64,000 nucleotides of DNA from JAPPOI01 sp028818055 (GCA_965267405.1 OZ253954.1:2542001-2606000), one strand, 5' to 3'. Shown: positions 16,737-26,023, counted from the first letter of the stretch. Notes: a model not told the origin generated them from the sequence alone. Numbers and translations: made by a program.

Positions 16737-17969
16737 TTAAGCTGCTGTTTTCGAAATGTTCGGAAGGTTTGTGGCCATACAAGATACGCCGGGTGCCAAT
16801 GGGAACAATGCCGCCTGCAAAGAGTGATAAATGTCCGGTTTGCCATTAAATTGAACAGCACACGGTTGGTTTTCATCGTCGATCTCGGGGAACCATCCAC
16901 CGCGTTCCGCGTCAATAAAGTGGGATTTTGCAAAGCCCCAAAGTCGATCGTACCACTCTGCATCTTCAGTCCTTGGGTCTGATTTTAGGAACGCGGCAAC
17001 TACACCAATCGCTTCGGTTACCGGCCACCAGTACCTGTCTCGGATGGCCGGTGTGCCATCGAAATCCAAGGTATAAAAGAAGCCGCCCCTTTCAGGATCC
17101 CACGCCCCGTTTAAGGCCGTATAGGCCACTTGGCGCGCGATCTCCGGCGCATTCTCATCTGCCCGACCGCTGAGATCCCAATGCTGCAGCAAAAGCCGTG
17201 CAAGCTCGAACGAATGACCGGGCGTTGTGCCAGCGGGCCGGAACATCGGGTTTTCCGAATAGCCCGGGTCAACGGTCCAGTCGTCGCGATAGTGCTCTGG
17301 CAATCGCCAGGAATAGGCGGGAGCCATCTGACCGAGGAAGAAGTCCAGTATCCGGCCCGCCTTGTTCAGAAACTCCTCGCGTCCCGTTGCCTCAAAAGCG
17401 GTTACGAGCGCTTCGACGCCGTGCATGTTGGCGTTCATCCCCCGGTACTTTGAAAACGGCGTCCAGTCTTGGTTGAACTCATCGGCGAACAGCCCGTGGT
17501 CTTCCTCCCAGTATTTCTCATTCAGAACTTTCACGACGTCATCCATCAAGGCGTCAGCGTCCGGGTGATCCACCATCTTTGCACTGGAAGCGGCCAACAG
17601 AACGAATACGTGGCCATAGGCCAGCTTTCGTTGATCGTGCACGGCTTGGCCATCCATGGCCCAGACATACCCGCCATGATCCTGATCTTTATGATGACTG
17701 TTCAGGTATCGAATGCCCTGATCGATAATCGCGTCACAACCCGCTACACCCGCCAGTTTCCCTAGCACATACGAATGGACGAGACGGGTGGTCGTGTGAA
17801 GCTCTTGAACGTCCGTATCGATCGGCGAACCATTGTGGTTCAGAATGTAAAACCCGTGATCCGGCCGCAGGCTGGCTTGAAAGAAGTCAATTTGCCGTCG
17901 CGCATCTTCCATCAAGAACGCGCGGTGATCCGAATTTTCCAAAGGGTTTGAGCCGGTGTCTTGGGGCAT
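16737..17969 (-). CDS. AGE-family sugar isomerase/epimerase (mannose isomerase-like)
   Basis: A 410-residue alpha/alpha-barrel protein of the N-acylglucosamine 2-epimerase family. Motifs such as 'YRGMNANMHGVEA', 'TPGHSFELARLLLQ' and 'KPDIYHSLQA' are those of bacterial aldose-ketose isomerases acting on mannose or sulfoquinovose, with the catalytic His residues inside them. Near a mannitol/sorbitol operon, mannose-fructose interconversion is a reasonable guess. First gene of a unit with the BadF-type kinase. Confidence 0.82.
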   Translation of the reverse strand: MPQDTGSNPLENSDHRAFLMEDARRQIDFFQASLRPDHGFYILNHNGSPIDTDVQELHTTTRLVHSYVLGKLAGVAGCDAIIDQGIRYLNSHHKDQDHGGYVWAMDGQAVHDQRKLAYGHVFVLLAASSAKMVDHPDADALMDDVVKVLNEKYWEEDHGLFADEFNQDWTPFSKYRGMNANMHGVEALVTAFEATGREEFLNKAGRILDFFLGQMAPAYSWRLPEHYRDDWTVDPGYSENPMFRPAGTTPGHSFELARLLLQHWDLSGRADENAPEIARQVAYTALNGAWDPERGGFFYTLDFDGTPAIRDRYWWPVTEAIGVVAAFLKSDPRTEDAEWYDRLWGFAKSHFIDAERGGWFPEIDDENQPCAVQFNGKPDIYHSLQAALFPLAPGVSCMATNLPNISKTAA

Positions 17970-18379
17970 CGAAAAGGTACCTGATCAATATTCAGCTGGG
18001 TTCTACGCTGAGCAAACTGTTAGCGAAAACACAAGCTGGCGTCCATGACGCGAACTAATGGCGCTGATGTTCGTACTACTCGTTTGGATAGAGCGTTTAT
18101 CCGGATGCTTCATTGGTTGGGAACGGGTCGTCAGGTACGTTGTCTACACGTGTTTAAGTACGCTCACGGACACGGGGAGAAAGGCGGCGAGAACATGCAA
18201 AGAGCGAGACGTTCGCTCCATGCCTTCACCCCTAGGGCATTCATCCGCATGTACTCGCCGCCGCATCTTCAACTCAGCATTTGCAAGCTCTTTTGGGTTT
18301 TGGACGTGCAATGGCTTTGTCGTCTGCAACCCGGCCTCGCAAGACGGCGTCAGTCAAAACCAGCGAGTTGAAATCCAGA
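17970..18379. other. Intergenic, 410 bases, no gene supported
   Basis: Lies upstream of the AGE-family gene and downstream of the VOC gene, both on the minus strand, so it should hold the promoter of the isomerase-kinase unit. Open frames on the plus strand here are Cys/Arg-rich and resemble no protein family. No repeat or RNA structure stood out. Confidence 0.5.
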
Positions 18380-18796
18380 TCAGCTAACCTGCTGATGCAC
18401 TTCCACGACATTCCCTTCGGGGTCCAGGAAGAAGACCTGATGCCATTCTTTTGCGAATGTGGTGCCATAGTCAGAATACGGGATTCCTTGGCGATCGAGC
18501 ATTGCCATCAATGCCGAGATATCGTCGGTGCGAAACGCAATGTGACCACGGTCAACTGGATTGATGACCTGCCCATTTTTGAACGCGACGTCGAGCTGGC
18601 GTTCGGCAAGATGCATTTGCATGACACCATCAGTGGCGAACTTGATCTTGCCGTCGTATCCCTGTTCGTCGGTTGCCTGGGTGCGTGGAAAATTCTCCTG
18701 CGGGATGTCATCAAGCCCTAACAGATTGGTGTAGAATTCGTGCATTCGGTCCACATCATTCGATACGAAGTTGATGTGATGAAACTCAAGCTTCAT
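18380..18796 (-). CDS. VOC family protein (glyoxalase/dioxygenase superfamily)
   Basis: A 138-residue single VOC protein with two beta-alpha-beta-beta-beta units. Likely metal ligands are the His in 'EFHHINFVS', the His in 'RGHIAFRTDD' and the Glu in 'DPEGNVVEVHQ'. The start at 18796 gives a canonical N-terminus; the frame is open to 19012 without similarity. It follows the enolase paralogue by 124 bases on the same strand and may belong to the same pathway. Reaction unknown. Confidence 0.8.
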   Translation of the reverse strand: MKLEFHHINFVSNDVDRMHEFYTNLLGLDDIPQENFPRTQATDEQGYDGKIKFATDGVMQMHLAERQLDVAFKNGQVINPVDRGHIAFRTDDISALMAMLDRQGIPYSDYGTTFAKEWHQVFFLDPEGNVVEVHQQVS

Positions 18797-18920
18797 GGGA
18801 CCCCTGTTTCGCTGTGTCTTTAGTTGACGCGCAAAATAGCGGGCAAATAGGGCGTGTGCTACCAGACAAATCCGTCCTGCGCGTTGCGATGTGTTTGCGT
18901 TCTGCGAACCTTCGCAGATT

Positions 18921-20219
18921 TCAACGGTTCTTGCCCCACCAAGTTCGCGCCAATGGTTTGCCGCCAACGAAGGCATTCGCTCCGAGATCATCTTGGATCC
19001 TGAGGCATTCATTCCATTTCACCATGCGCTCGGACCTTTGGAAGGACCCTACCTTGAGTTGGCCGCTGCCAAGACCGGTACTTAGATGCGAAATTGAAAC
19101 GTCTTCTGTCTCACCCGAGCGAGCAGAAACAACGGCAGTCCAGCCTGCGTTTTGAGCCGCAGTAAACGCTTCAACCGCCTCAGTGACCGTGCCCGCTTGG
19201 TTCACCTTAATCAAAGCGCAATTGCACGCGTTGTCTTGTGCTGCTTGTTGCACAAGCGCCGCATTGGTGACGACGTAATCGTCGCCGATGATTTGCACGC
19301 GATCTCCAAACTGACGTGTGAATTCGATCATTCCGGCAGTGTCGTCTTCGCCCAAGGGGTCTTCGATTGAGACAATAGGGTAGGCGTCCAGCCAGCCGCC
19401 CAACAGGTCAATCAAGTCGCCACTGCTGAGTTTGCGGTCCTCCAACGCCAGAGTGTAGCTGCCGTCTGTGCCAAATTCCGAGGCCGCAACATCAAGGGAA
19501 ATGACCACGCGGTCACCGGGTTTCTCTCCGGCCTTTTCAATTGCAGCCACCAAGGTCTCAAGCGCTTCTTCATTGCTTCGGAACAACGGCCACCACCCGC
19601 CCTCATCTGCAACACCAGCAAGATCACCGCGCTGCGCCATGATATCTCCAGCGGCGAAGTATACTTCGTTGGTCACTTCCATGACTTCGTCAAAGCTTGA
19701 TGCGCCGGGGACCATGATCATGAAATCCTGAATATCGACGCGCCGACCTGCGTGTGCACCTCCACCAAAGATTTGAATCTCTGGCAAGGGTAGCGATGGG
19801 GCGCGCGCGTAATGATCTGCCACATGCCTCCAAAGCGGCTTTTGGGCATTCAGCGCGGCTGCATGTAGCGTGGCAAGAGAGGTCGCCACCATCGCGTTCC
19901 CGCCGAGCTTGTCTTTGAGCTTCGACGGGTCGAGCTGCAGCAAGGTGGCATCGATTTCTGCCTGGTCCCTGATGTCCTGTCCAAGCAGGGCCGCTGCGAT
20001 CGGACCATTTACATTCGAAACCGCTTTACCAACGCCCGAGCCTTGCAGCGCTGGGCCACCATCGCGCAGGTCCATCGCCTCGCGCGTTCCCCTTGAAGCA
20101 CCGGCAGGGGCAATTGCTCGTCCAAGCACACCGTTTTCAAGAACGACGTCCACCTCGACGGTTGGATTGCCACGAGAATCCCATACACGACGCCCAGTTA
20201 CGGATTTGATTGCGCTCAT
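18921..20219 (-). CDS. Enolase paralogue, probably acting on a substrate other than 2-phosphoglycerate
   Basis: A 432-residue enolase-fold protein. Kept residues by comparison with known enolases: the Ser loop ('PAGASRG'), His in 'GGAHAG', catalytic Glu in 'ADEGG', the metal Asp/Glu/Asp ('SLDVAASEFG', 'SIEDPLGEDD', 'IGDDYVVTN') and both lysines ('LIKVNQ', 'GQLKVGS'). Changed: 'SHRSGETED' is 'SARSGETED' (His to Ala) and the 'EGGFAP' loop is 'EGGWWP'. The Arg-Ser that hold the phosphate remain. It overlaps the upstream kinase by ATGA. A phosphorylated hydroxy-acid substrate made by that kinase is the inference. Confidence 0.85.
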   Translation of the reverse strand: MSAIKSVTGRRVWDSRGNPTVEVDVVLENGVLGRAIAPAGASRGTREAMDLRDGGPALQGSGVGKAVSNVNGPIAAALLGQDIRDQAEIDATLLQLDPSKLKDKLGGNAMVATSLATLHAAALNAQKPLWRHVADHYARAPSLPLPEIQIFGGGAHAGRRVDIQDFMIMVPGASSFDEVMEVTNEVYFAAGDIMAQRGDLAGVADEGGWWPLFRSNEEALETLVAAIEKAGEKPGDRVVISLDVAASEFGTDGSYTLALEDRKLSSGDLIDLLGGWLDAYPIVSIEDPLGEDDTAGMIEFTRQFGDRVQIIGDDYVVTNAALVQQAAQDNACNCALIKVNQAGTVTEAVEAFTAAQNAGWTAVVSARSGETEDVSISHLSTGLGSGQLKVGSFQRSERMVKWNECLRIQDDLGANAFVGGKPLARTWWGKNR

Positions 20220-21223
20220 TTGGCCTTTCCTGAAACTCCGGTAGCGACCTGATCTACGAATTGATCAACGCGGGCAACTGGCGAAGTGATCAGTGGGATC
20301 GAGACATCGCGAACGGTTTGGCGGGCTTTGGAAGACAAGTATTCTACCGGTGATTTGCCATCGACCCGCGCAAGCATAAGTACAGCGAGCAAAGCGCATA
20401 CGCGATGCTCCAGTTCAATTGGATCTTCCCAATCTACCTGTGCCGAATATGCCGCCCAAAACGCCATGACTTGGCTGAGTAACCGGTCACGCGAGTTAGG
20501 TAAGTGGATGGCTTTCAAGATCAGATGATTGAGGCAAAAGGCCGGGTCGAAACACGCGTCTCCCATCGTCGCGCATTCGGCGTCCAGCATAATCGGAGCT
20601 CCGCCGCGGAAGAGGATGTTTTTGGGACTGGCATCGCCATGCACCAAAACTTGGTTGCTGTCGTAAAGCATGGTTTCCAAGGGGGCGATGTGAAGGGCCA
20701 AACTTGGAAACGCTTTTCGTGTATGAGAAAGGTAGGGCTCAATGCGCAGCGCATGGAAGTCATCACGATTGTGAAAGGGCTCCTGATCGAAGGTGGGCAG
20801 GACAGAGGCGGCGTGTATTTTTCCAAGTAGCTCGGCAACCTTTGCCGCCTCTCCGCGATCGGCCTCTTCGCGCAAAAGGTGGTCCTTCCAAAGGTAAACA
20901 TCGATGCCATCTAGAAATTCCATGGCGAAGCCATAGGCTGCATCCGAGCGTCCAAACAATTCAACTGAGCTCCTTGGGAATGTTTGTGCCGCGACTTTCA
21001 GCCACGCATATTCTGCGGCGTTGCGATGAACCGGGGCGCGCCAATCTGCAGCCACTTTGAGTTTGGGGAGAGCAAACTTTACACAGATTTTTCTGTTTCC
21101 GAGGTCGACCATAGCGATGTCCGACGCGACGCCACCGGTAAGCGGAATGACTTCAAGAACATCCTCCGGTTTTGCCAGTCCCAGTTCTTGGACCAGACTC
21201 TCACATCTCTCGCGCAGTTGCAT
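20216..21223 (-). CDS. APH-family small-molecule kinase coupled to the enolase paralogue
   Basis: A 335-residue protein kinase-like fold of the aminoglycoside/choline/methylthioribose kinase type. The catalytic loop is 'VLVHGDASPKNILF' and the metal-binding site is 'IMLDAECATMGD'. An N-lobe Lys lies in 'KICVKFALP'. The stop overlaps the start of the enolase paralogue (ATGA), so the two are made together. Context argues for metabolic phosphorylation rather than antibiotic resistance; the substrate is unknown. Confidence 0.8.
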   Translation of the reverse strand: MQLRERCESLVQELGLAKPEDVLEVIPLTGGVASDIAMVDLGNRKICVKFALPKLKVAADWRAPVHRNAAEYAWLKVAAQTFPRSSVELFGRSDAAYGFAMEFLDGIDVYLWKDHLLREEADRGEAAKVAELLGKIHAASVLPTFDQEPFHNRDDFHALRIEPYLSHTRKAFPSLALHIAPLETMLYDSNQVLVHGDASPKNILFRGGAPIMLDAECATMGDACFDPAFCLNHLILKAIHLPNSRDRLLSQVMAFWAAYSAQVDWEDPIELEHRVCALLAVLMLARVDGKSPVEYLSSKARQTVRDVSIPLITSPVARVDQFVDQVATGVSGKAK

Positions 21224-21590
21224 TTTCCTGCTTTGTCCCTCCCAAGCCCACTGGGTCTACCTCAAGTTGGAACTTAGGCCAATCAGATCGGGTTCTTAAA
21301 AGCCTCCAGCGTTCAAAAACCTAAAGGTTTTATTGAACGAACCAGAAAGAGAAAACCAACTTAGGACATCGGCTTGTCGAAAGTGTCGTTCCCCAAATCG
21401 AACCAGCAAACAAAAGGCGCATTCTTGCTGCTGAAACTATCCTTTTGAGATTTCCATACCCAATCGAACTCGCGCCACTGCTTTTGCCCAGCACATATTT
21501 GAGCCCCAACAGGCTAAATATGACCAAGCCCGAGTAAGGGGCTCGAATTCAAGAACGTCTTTTTCTGTCGGAGATTTCATAGGTGTCGTT
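21224..21590. other. Divergent intergenic region, 367 bases
   Basis: Lies between the divergent APH kinase and the phosphoglycerol transferase fusion and must hold both promoters. The only structure seen is the interrupted palindrome at 21311-21338, listed separately. No gene is supported. Confidence 0.5.
21311..21338. promoter_or_regulatory. 28-base palindrome in the divergent control region
   Basis: Arms GTTCAA (21311-21316) and TTGAAC (21333-21338) enclose AAACCT (21317-21322) and AGGTTT (21325-21330), so twelve bases pair on each side with small offsets. The position 88 bases before the minus-strand kinase start, with no gene ending nearby, favours a protein-binding operator over a terminator. 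Binding factor unknown. Confidence 0.45.
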
Positions 21591-24500
21591 TTGATCATTT
21601 CACTCTTCTTTCTGACAGTTTCTCTCGTTCTTCTGCGTCGCTGGGCCAGCATGCGTTGGGTATCGTGGCTGGTCGCATCAAGTTTGCTATCTGTTGTTGT
21701 TCTGACGGTTGTGGAGTTTTGCCTAAACTTGGTCACAGGAGACGGCGTGAATGGCGCCGTTTTCTATCACATGCGGACCGGGCTCGAAGGCGGTGATGTA
21801 TCGCAGTATTTTCTGCCACTTACCGTGGCTGCTGTTATTCTTTGCGGCGTTGTTGCACTGACATGGGTGTTTCGGCGTCAGTTGTACCCGAGACGGCAAA
21901 CAAGCAGTTTATCTATGAATGGAGCGGTGGCTGTCGCGGCTCTGGCCGCTGTACTGGCACATCCGGTAATTGTTTCCTCTGCGACCTACGCCGTGCGGTT
22001 TTCACTGGTCGAGCAGCAGCGGGAAGGGTTCCACTTCGTATCTGATGAACCTTCAAGGCCTGATGTGCCAAAGAACTTGGTGTTGATCTACCTTGAGAGC
22101 GTTGAGCGCAGCTACTTGGACTCCGACCGCTTTCCGGGCCTGACCCCGAATTTAACGGCGCTCGAGAAAAAAGCCGTTTCATTTAGCAATCTGGGCCAAA
22201 CGGCAGGAGCAGGCTTCACAGTAGGCGGGTTGGTGGCGTCACAGTGCGGCTTCCCGTTAATTCTGGCTGGCGGCGCGAACTCGATGCGCGTCAATCAGTT
22301 CCTGAGCGGCGCCAGTTGCCTTGGGGATATCCTTTCGAACGCAGGCTATCACACGCTTTACTTGGGTGGCGCCTCCACCGAGTTCGCCGGTAAAGGCGCG
22401 TTTTTCGACAGCCATGGTTATGATGAGGTGTTGGGACTCGATGAGCTTTTGCCAGCCCTTCCGAACCAGGACTATGTTGCTGAATGGGGATTACAGGACG
22501 ACACGCTTCTCGACATCGCACGTACGCGATTTGAAGAACTATCCTCTCAAGATCAGCCATTTGGCATGGCATTATTGACGCTCGATACACACCACCCAAA
22601 CGGACACGCAGAAACAAATCAGGCGTGTCAGGGTCTGCAATATCGAGATGGCGACAACCCGATGCTGAACTCGGTCCATTGCGCCGACGCCCTAATCGGA
22701 GAATTCGTGTCCGACATCATGTCGGGTCCCGCTGCCGAAGACACGGTCATAGCGATCGCCTCGGATCATCTTGCGATGGTGAACTCCGCGACGGATCTTC
22801 TTGAAGCGGGGCCGCGACGGAACTTGTTCATGGTGATCGATTCCGAAACCCTATCGGATGGCCAAGTTGTTGATCGCCAGGGGAGCAGCATGGACCTCGG
22901 GCCAACTATCCTAACCCGCTTGGGATTTGACGTTCCGAATTTGGGGTTGGGTGTTGATCTCTTGGGTGCTGTCGAAACGCTGCCCGAAGCACTCGGCGTT
23001 ACCGTCGACAACAAAAAAGCGTTGGACAATCACGTTATGGGTTTCCGTGACGTGTACACGCGACTTTGGGCGTTTCCTGATATTTCCGAAGGACTTTACG
23101 TCAATTCCGAACGGGGTGAGGTTCACTTTGGACATAACGCCTTCAGCACGCCCGTGTTGCTCGCCTTCGACGAAGACCACACCATCGAGCAAGCCGTCTT
23201 GAAGGACAGTCAAGCAGACGAAACCTTGTCTGAGGCAGCGCTGAATTTGCCCAGCGGGCAGCGCTACATCTGGATCGATAAATGTGCAACTCTTTTGCCG
23301 GATGGCCATGCCCAAGCCGGAACGATGGACGATCTGTGTTTCTTCGCGGGTAAACGCGGCAATGGTGCCAACGTCCTCCCAGTCAGCGACACAAGATATT
23401 ACTCCGCCGAAGATCTGGAGGCTATGTTAGGAGCCGACCCGGAAGGATTGGATGACACGATCCTTTTGACAGGTATTGGCAGGCGTTTGGGTGATCTCAC
23501 CGAAACCATTGCTCTGCCAGCATTGAAGACGGGACACCGCGGCGTCCTGTTGCAATCGTCAGCATTCGGAGCAGGCGCGAGTTTTGTGCGCAGACAAACG
23601 ATCGACAGCTTGAAGGCAGGTGAAGATTGGATTCTCGAGAGGGGGGTGTCTCTAATCGGTTTGAAGCCGGACGGGCGCGTCGAAATGATTGATCGTCTGG
23701 ATCAGTGCGCCGAGGACTTCGACGCAAATGCGCACAGGCCTTGGGCAGAGCGCATTACCGAAATGAAAGACCAATTTTCTGCGCATATTGTTGCCGTTCA
23801 TGACACGGCATTCTGCGGGGAGTCCATCAAACCACTCGAAATTATCTTGGGCGATTTACCAGTGAAAGAATTGAGGTCGTCCAAAATGCGCGAAGCGTAT
23901 CTCGGAGTGATAACTTCCGACGGAGATGTATTCGAAGTCGCCAATCGCACGTTTGACCGGTCTCGCGTTTTCCTTTCGCCGAAACCAAATGGAGGCGGCA
24001 GTTTGTCAGCTTCGGCCCGCTTTGAACCTGTTCCGGCTCCGGAATCTCCAGAGACAAACTTGGATATCGCAGGTTCGGAACCTCGCGTTGTTTTGGAGAA
24101 TCCGGTTCTGGTTGCACAAGCGCCGTTGCGCGGGGGGCAGGTTAGCCCTTTGGTCGCGGTCGATGGTGAGTCAGATGCATGCATCGTACCACTGGCTCAG
24201 GTTCCAAGTATGGAGTTGCCGATCATTTCTATCGGTGACTTTTTGGCCGAGAGTCGTCTACATTCTTCGGTTGAATTCTCTTCGGGATGGTGGAGCGCGG
24301 AAGGCGCGGGAAGATGGGCCGGAGCTCGTCGCAACAAACTGCGTATGCGGCTGCCGATCTCCGATGGGCCTCTCTGGCTAGAGATACAGATGGCCGCAAT
24401 TGGTGGCGCAAGTAGAGACGTTAGTGTCGAGTTTGATGGACGAGAACTTGGCACTGCATCGGTCGGACAAACTGATAGGTTCGCATTCGATGCAAGTTCT

Positions 24501-25454
24501 CTTCCAAGAGAAATCCCAATTACCCTGGACTTGGTCGATCATGGCCCGGCGTTGAGTTGCCTTGCCGCGCAGTCCCAAGGAGCAGACACCCGCCAAATGG
24601 CGTTCATGTTGAAATCAGTGGCTCTGAACGACGTTGTTGATCCAGTTGGGGTGGTTTCGACTGGCAAAGAAATGTTGGCACAATCTCGAACCGAGCCGAC
24701 GGTGCTGCGTCCATTCTCCTTGTCCATCGCGCAAGGAGGCGGTCGATTCGATGGGATCAGCATTTCGAATTCGTTTGAGGCCATCCGCCAAAACACGCCA
24801 CGTTTTCAGGTCGTAGAGCTGGACTTCAGTTGGACGTCGGATGGTGAACTTGTTTGTCTTCATGACTGGAACGAAAGTTTCAGTTCGCGCTTTGACGCAG
24901 ACAGCGTTGGTGCAGTCGCATACGAAGAATTTCGGGATTTGCTGGCAACCAGCGCCGACAAACCGAGGAACTGTGATCTTGACGGCTTAGCGGGTTGGAT
25001 GCGTGCTTCACCCGACACCATTGTCGTGACGGATGTTAAGAAACGTCCGCTAGACGCATACAGAATGATCGCAAGGCGTCACCCGGATCTGCGCGATCAA
25101 TTCGTACCCCAAGCTTATCAGCCAGAAGAAGTCGACACATATCGTCAACTCGGCTTTCAGTCAGTGATTTGGACTTTGTATCGCTTTGGCTCTGATCCGA
25201 ATGCGGTTGTCGCTGCGGCATTGAAGCATTCACCATCAGCAATAACGATGACGGTGGAAATGGCGCAAACTGGCTTGTTTCGAGCCGTCAAAGAGCAAAC
25301 GAATACGCCGGTTTACGTTCATACCGTAAACGATCAGGAAATGGCTGCATGCCTGTTGGCCGCCGGCGCCGCCGGAATTTACTCGGACGATCTGGACCAA
25401 GCTGACATGATCGAAACGCTTGGAGCCGAAGGCCTTTGCCGGCAAGTTTGGTGA
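21591..25454 (+). CDS. OpgB-like phosphoglycerol transferase fused to ILEI-like and GDPD-like domains
   Basis: A 1287-residue membrane protein. Four membrane helices lie before residue 135. Residues about 160-470 form an alkaline-phosphatase-fold phosphoglycerol transferase closest to OpgB/MdoB: metal Glu169 ('YLESVERSY'), nucleophile Thr210 ('GAGFTVGGLVASQCG') and Asp392-His393 ('SDHLAM'). Residues about 670-790 resemble an ILEI/FAM3 domain. A beta-rich segment follows, then from about 1040 a glycerophosphodiester phosphodiesterase-like domain. That domain keeps 'VELDFSWTSDG' and 'CLHDW', but the usual first His is Gln1048. Start: TTG with AGGTG five bases before. It probably decorates periplasmic glucan or another glycan with glycerol phosphate. 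Confidence 0.85.
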   Translation: MIISLFFLTVSLVLLRRWASMRWVSWLVASSLLSVVVLTVVEFCLNLVTGDGVNGAVFYHMRTGLEGGDVSQYFLPLTVAAVILCGVVALTWVFRRQLYPRRQTSSLSMNGAVAVAALAAVLAHPVIVSSATYAVRFSLVEQQREGFHFVSDEPSRPDVPKNLVLIYLESVERSYLDSDRFPGLTPNLTALEKKAVSFSNLGQTAGAGFTVGGLVASQCGFPLILAGGANSMRVNQFLSGASCLGDILSNAGYHTLYLGGASTEFAGKGAFFDSHGYDEVLGLDELLPALPNQDYVAEWGLQDDTLLDIARTRFEELSSQDQPFGMALLTLDTHHPNGHAETNQACQGLQYRDGDNPMLNSVHCADALIGEFVSDIMSGPAAEDTVIAIASDHLAMVNSATDLLEAGPRRNLFMVIDSETLSDGQVVDRQGSSMDLGPTILTRLGFDVPNLGLGVDLLGAVETLPEALGVTVDNKKALDNHVMGFRDVYTRLWAFPDISEGLYVNSERGEVHFGHNAFSTPVLLAFDEDHTIEQAVLKDSQADETLSEAALNLPSGQRYIWIDKCATLLPDGHAQAGTMDDLCFFAGKRGNGANVLPVSDTRYYSAEDLEAMLGADPEGLDDTILLTGIGRRLGDLTETIALPALKTGHRGVLLQSSAFGAGASFVRRQTIDSLKAGEDWILERGVSLIGLKPDGRVEMIDRLDQCAEDFDANAHRPWAERITEMKDQFSAHIVAVHDTAFCGESIKPLEIILGDLPVKELRSSKMREAYLGVITSDGDVFEVANRTFDRSRVFLSPKPNGGGSLSASARFEPVPAPESPETNLDIAGSEPRVVLENPVLVAQAPLRGGQVSPLVAVDGESDACIVPLAQVPSMELPIISIGDFLAESRLHSSVEFSSGWWSAEGAGRWAGARRNKLRMRLPISDGPLWLEIQMAAIGGASRDVSVEFDGRELGTASVGQTDRFAFDASSLPREIPITLDLVDHGPALSCLAAQSQGADTRQMAFMLKSVALNDVVDPVGVVSTGKEMLAQSRTEPTVLRPFSLSIAQGGGRFDGISISNSFEAIRQNTPRFQVVELDFSWTSDGELVCLHDWNESFSSRFDADSVGAVAYEEFRDLLATSADKPRNCDLDGLAGWMRASPDTIVVTDVKKRPLDAYRMIARRHPDLRDQFVPQAYQPEEVDTYRQLGFQSVIWTLYRFGSDPNAVVAAALKHSPSAITMTVEMAQTGLFRAVKEQTNTPVYVHTVNDQEMAACLLAAGAAGIYSDDLDQADMIETLGAEGLCRQVW

Positions 25455-25522
25455 ATTGAGTAAGTGTTAAAAGGCTTTGATGGCCGGCGTGTGGCCAATT
25501 TTCTCCAACTGTCGAAACGCAT

Positions 25523-25918
25523 TCAGCCTTGGACGTAGGCATCAACCTCGATTTCAACCAACCAATCTGGGTTCACGAAACGGTCAATCGCCATGATCGT
25601 GTCAACCGGACGGACGTCTCGACAGTATTCCTTGCGTGCCTCGATCGCTTCCTTCCAATCGTCGATATTCGTAAGAATAACGCGCGTTCTGACCACGTCG
25701 CTCAGACTTGATCCGGCATCTTCCAATGCGGCTTTGATGATTTCGAAACACTGTCGCGTCTGCGCATTCACATCACCCACGCCGACCGTATTGCCATCAG
25801 CATCGACAGGAGCGGTGCCGCCTACAGCAATGAACGGCCCAACGCGCACGGCTCTGCTAAAACCCACCACTTTCTCCATTGGGTTCCCGTTGGAAACAAG
25901 GATACGTTTGTTCTCCAT
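25523..25918 (-). CDS. RidA/YjgF family enamine-imine deaminase
   Basis: A 131-residue Rid-family protein. RidA-type enzymes hydrolyse reactive 2-aminoacrylate and related imines. The conserved Arg lies in 'VVRTRVILTNIDDW', and the trimer-interface motifs 'AVGGTAPVDADG' and 'VEIEVDAYV' are present. The start at 25918 ('MENKRILV') has a GAGG-type site; an upstream extension to 25951 is unlikely. Subgroup (RidA or Rid4-7) not resolved. Confidence 0.88.
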   Translation of the reverse strand: MENKRILVSNGNPMEKVVGFSRAVRVGPFIAVGGTAPVDADGNTVGVGDVNAQTRQCFEIIKAALEDAGSSLSDVVRTRVILTNIDDWKEAIEARKEYCRDVRPVDTIMAIDRFVNPDWLVEIEVDAYVQG

Positions 25919-26023
25919 GTTGGCCTCCTCGTTCGGGGAAGTATGGACCAAAACAGGCTTTTTAACTTGTCAGTTCTCGCCCTGGAAATTGTCGTTTTGT
26001 GATCAGGTCGGCTGGGGCTATCC

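Noticed and set aside
18045..18387. Plus-strand frames of about 108 residues in the gap after the AGE-family gene
   Set aside because: Cys/Arg-rich, no ribosome site or recognisable motif; kept as intergenic.
20216..21223. Antibiotic resistance by the APH-family kinase
   Set aside because: The gene is coupled to an enolase paralogue and lies in a metabolic context; the APH fold alone does not imply aminoglycoside modification.
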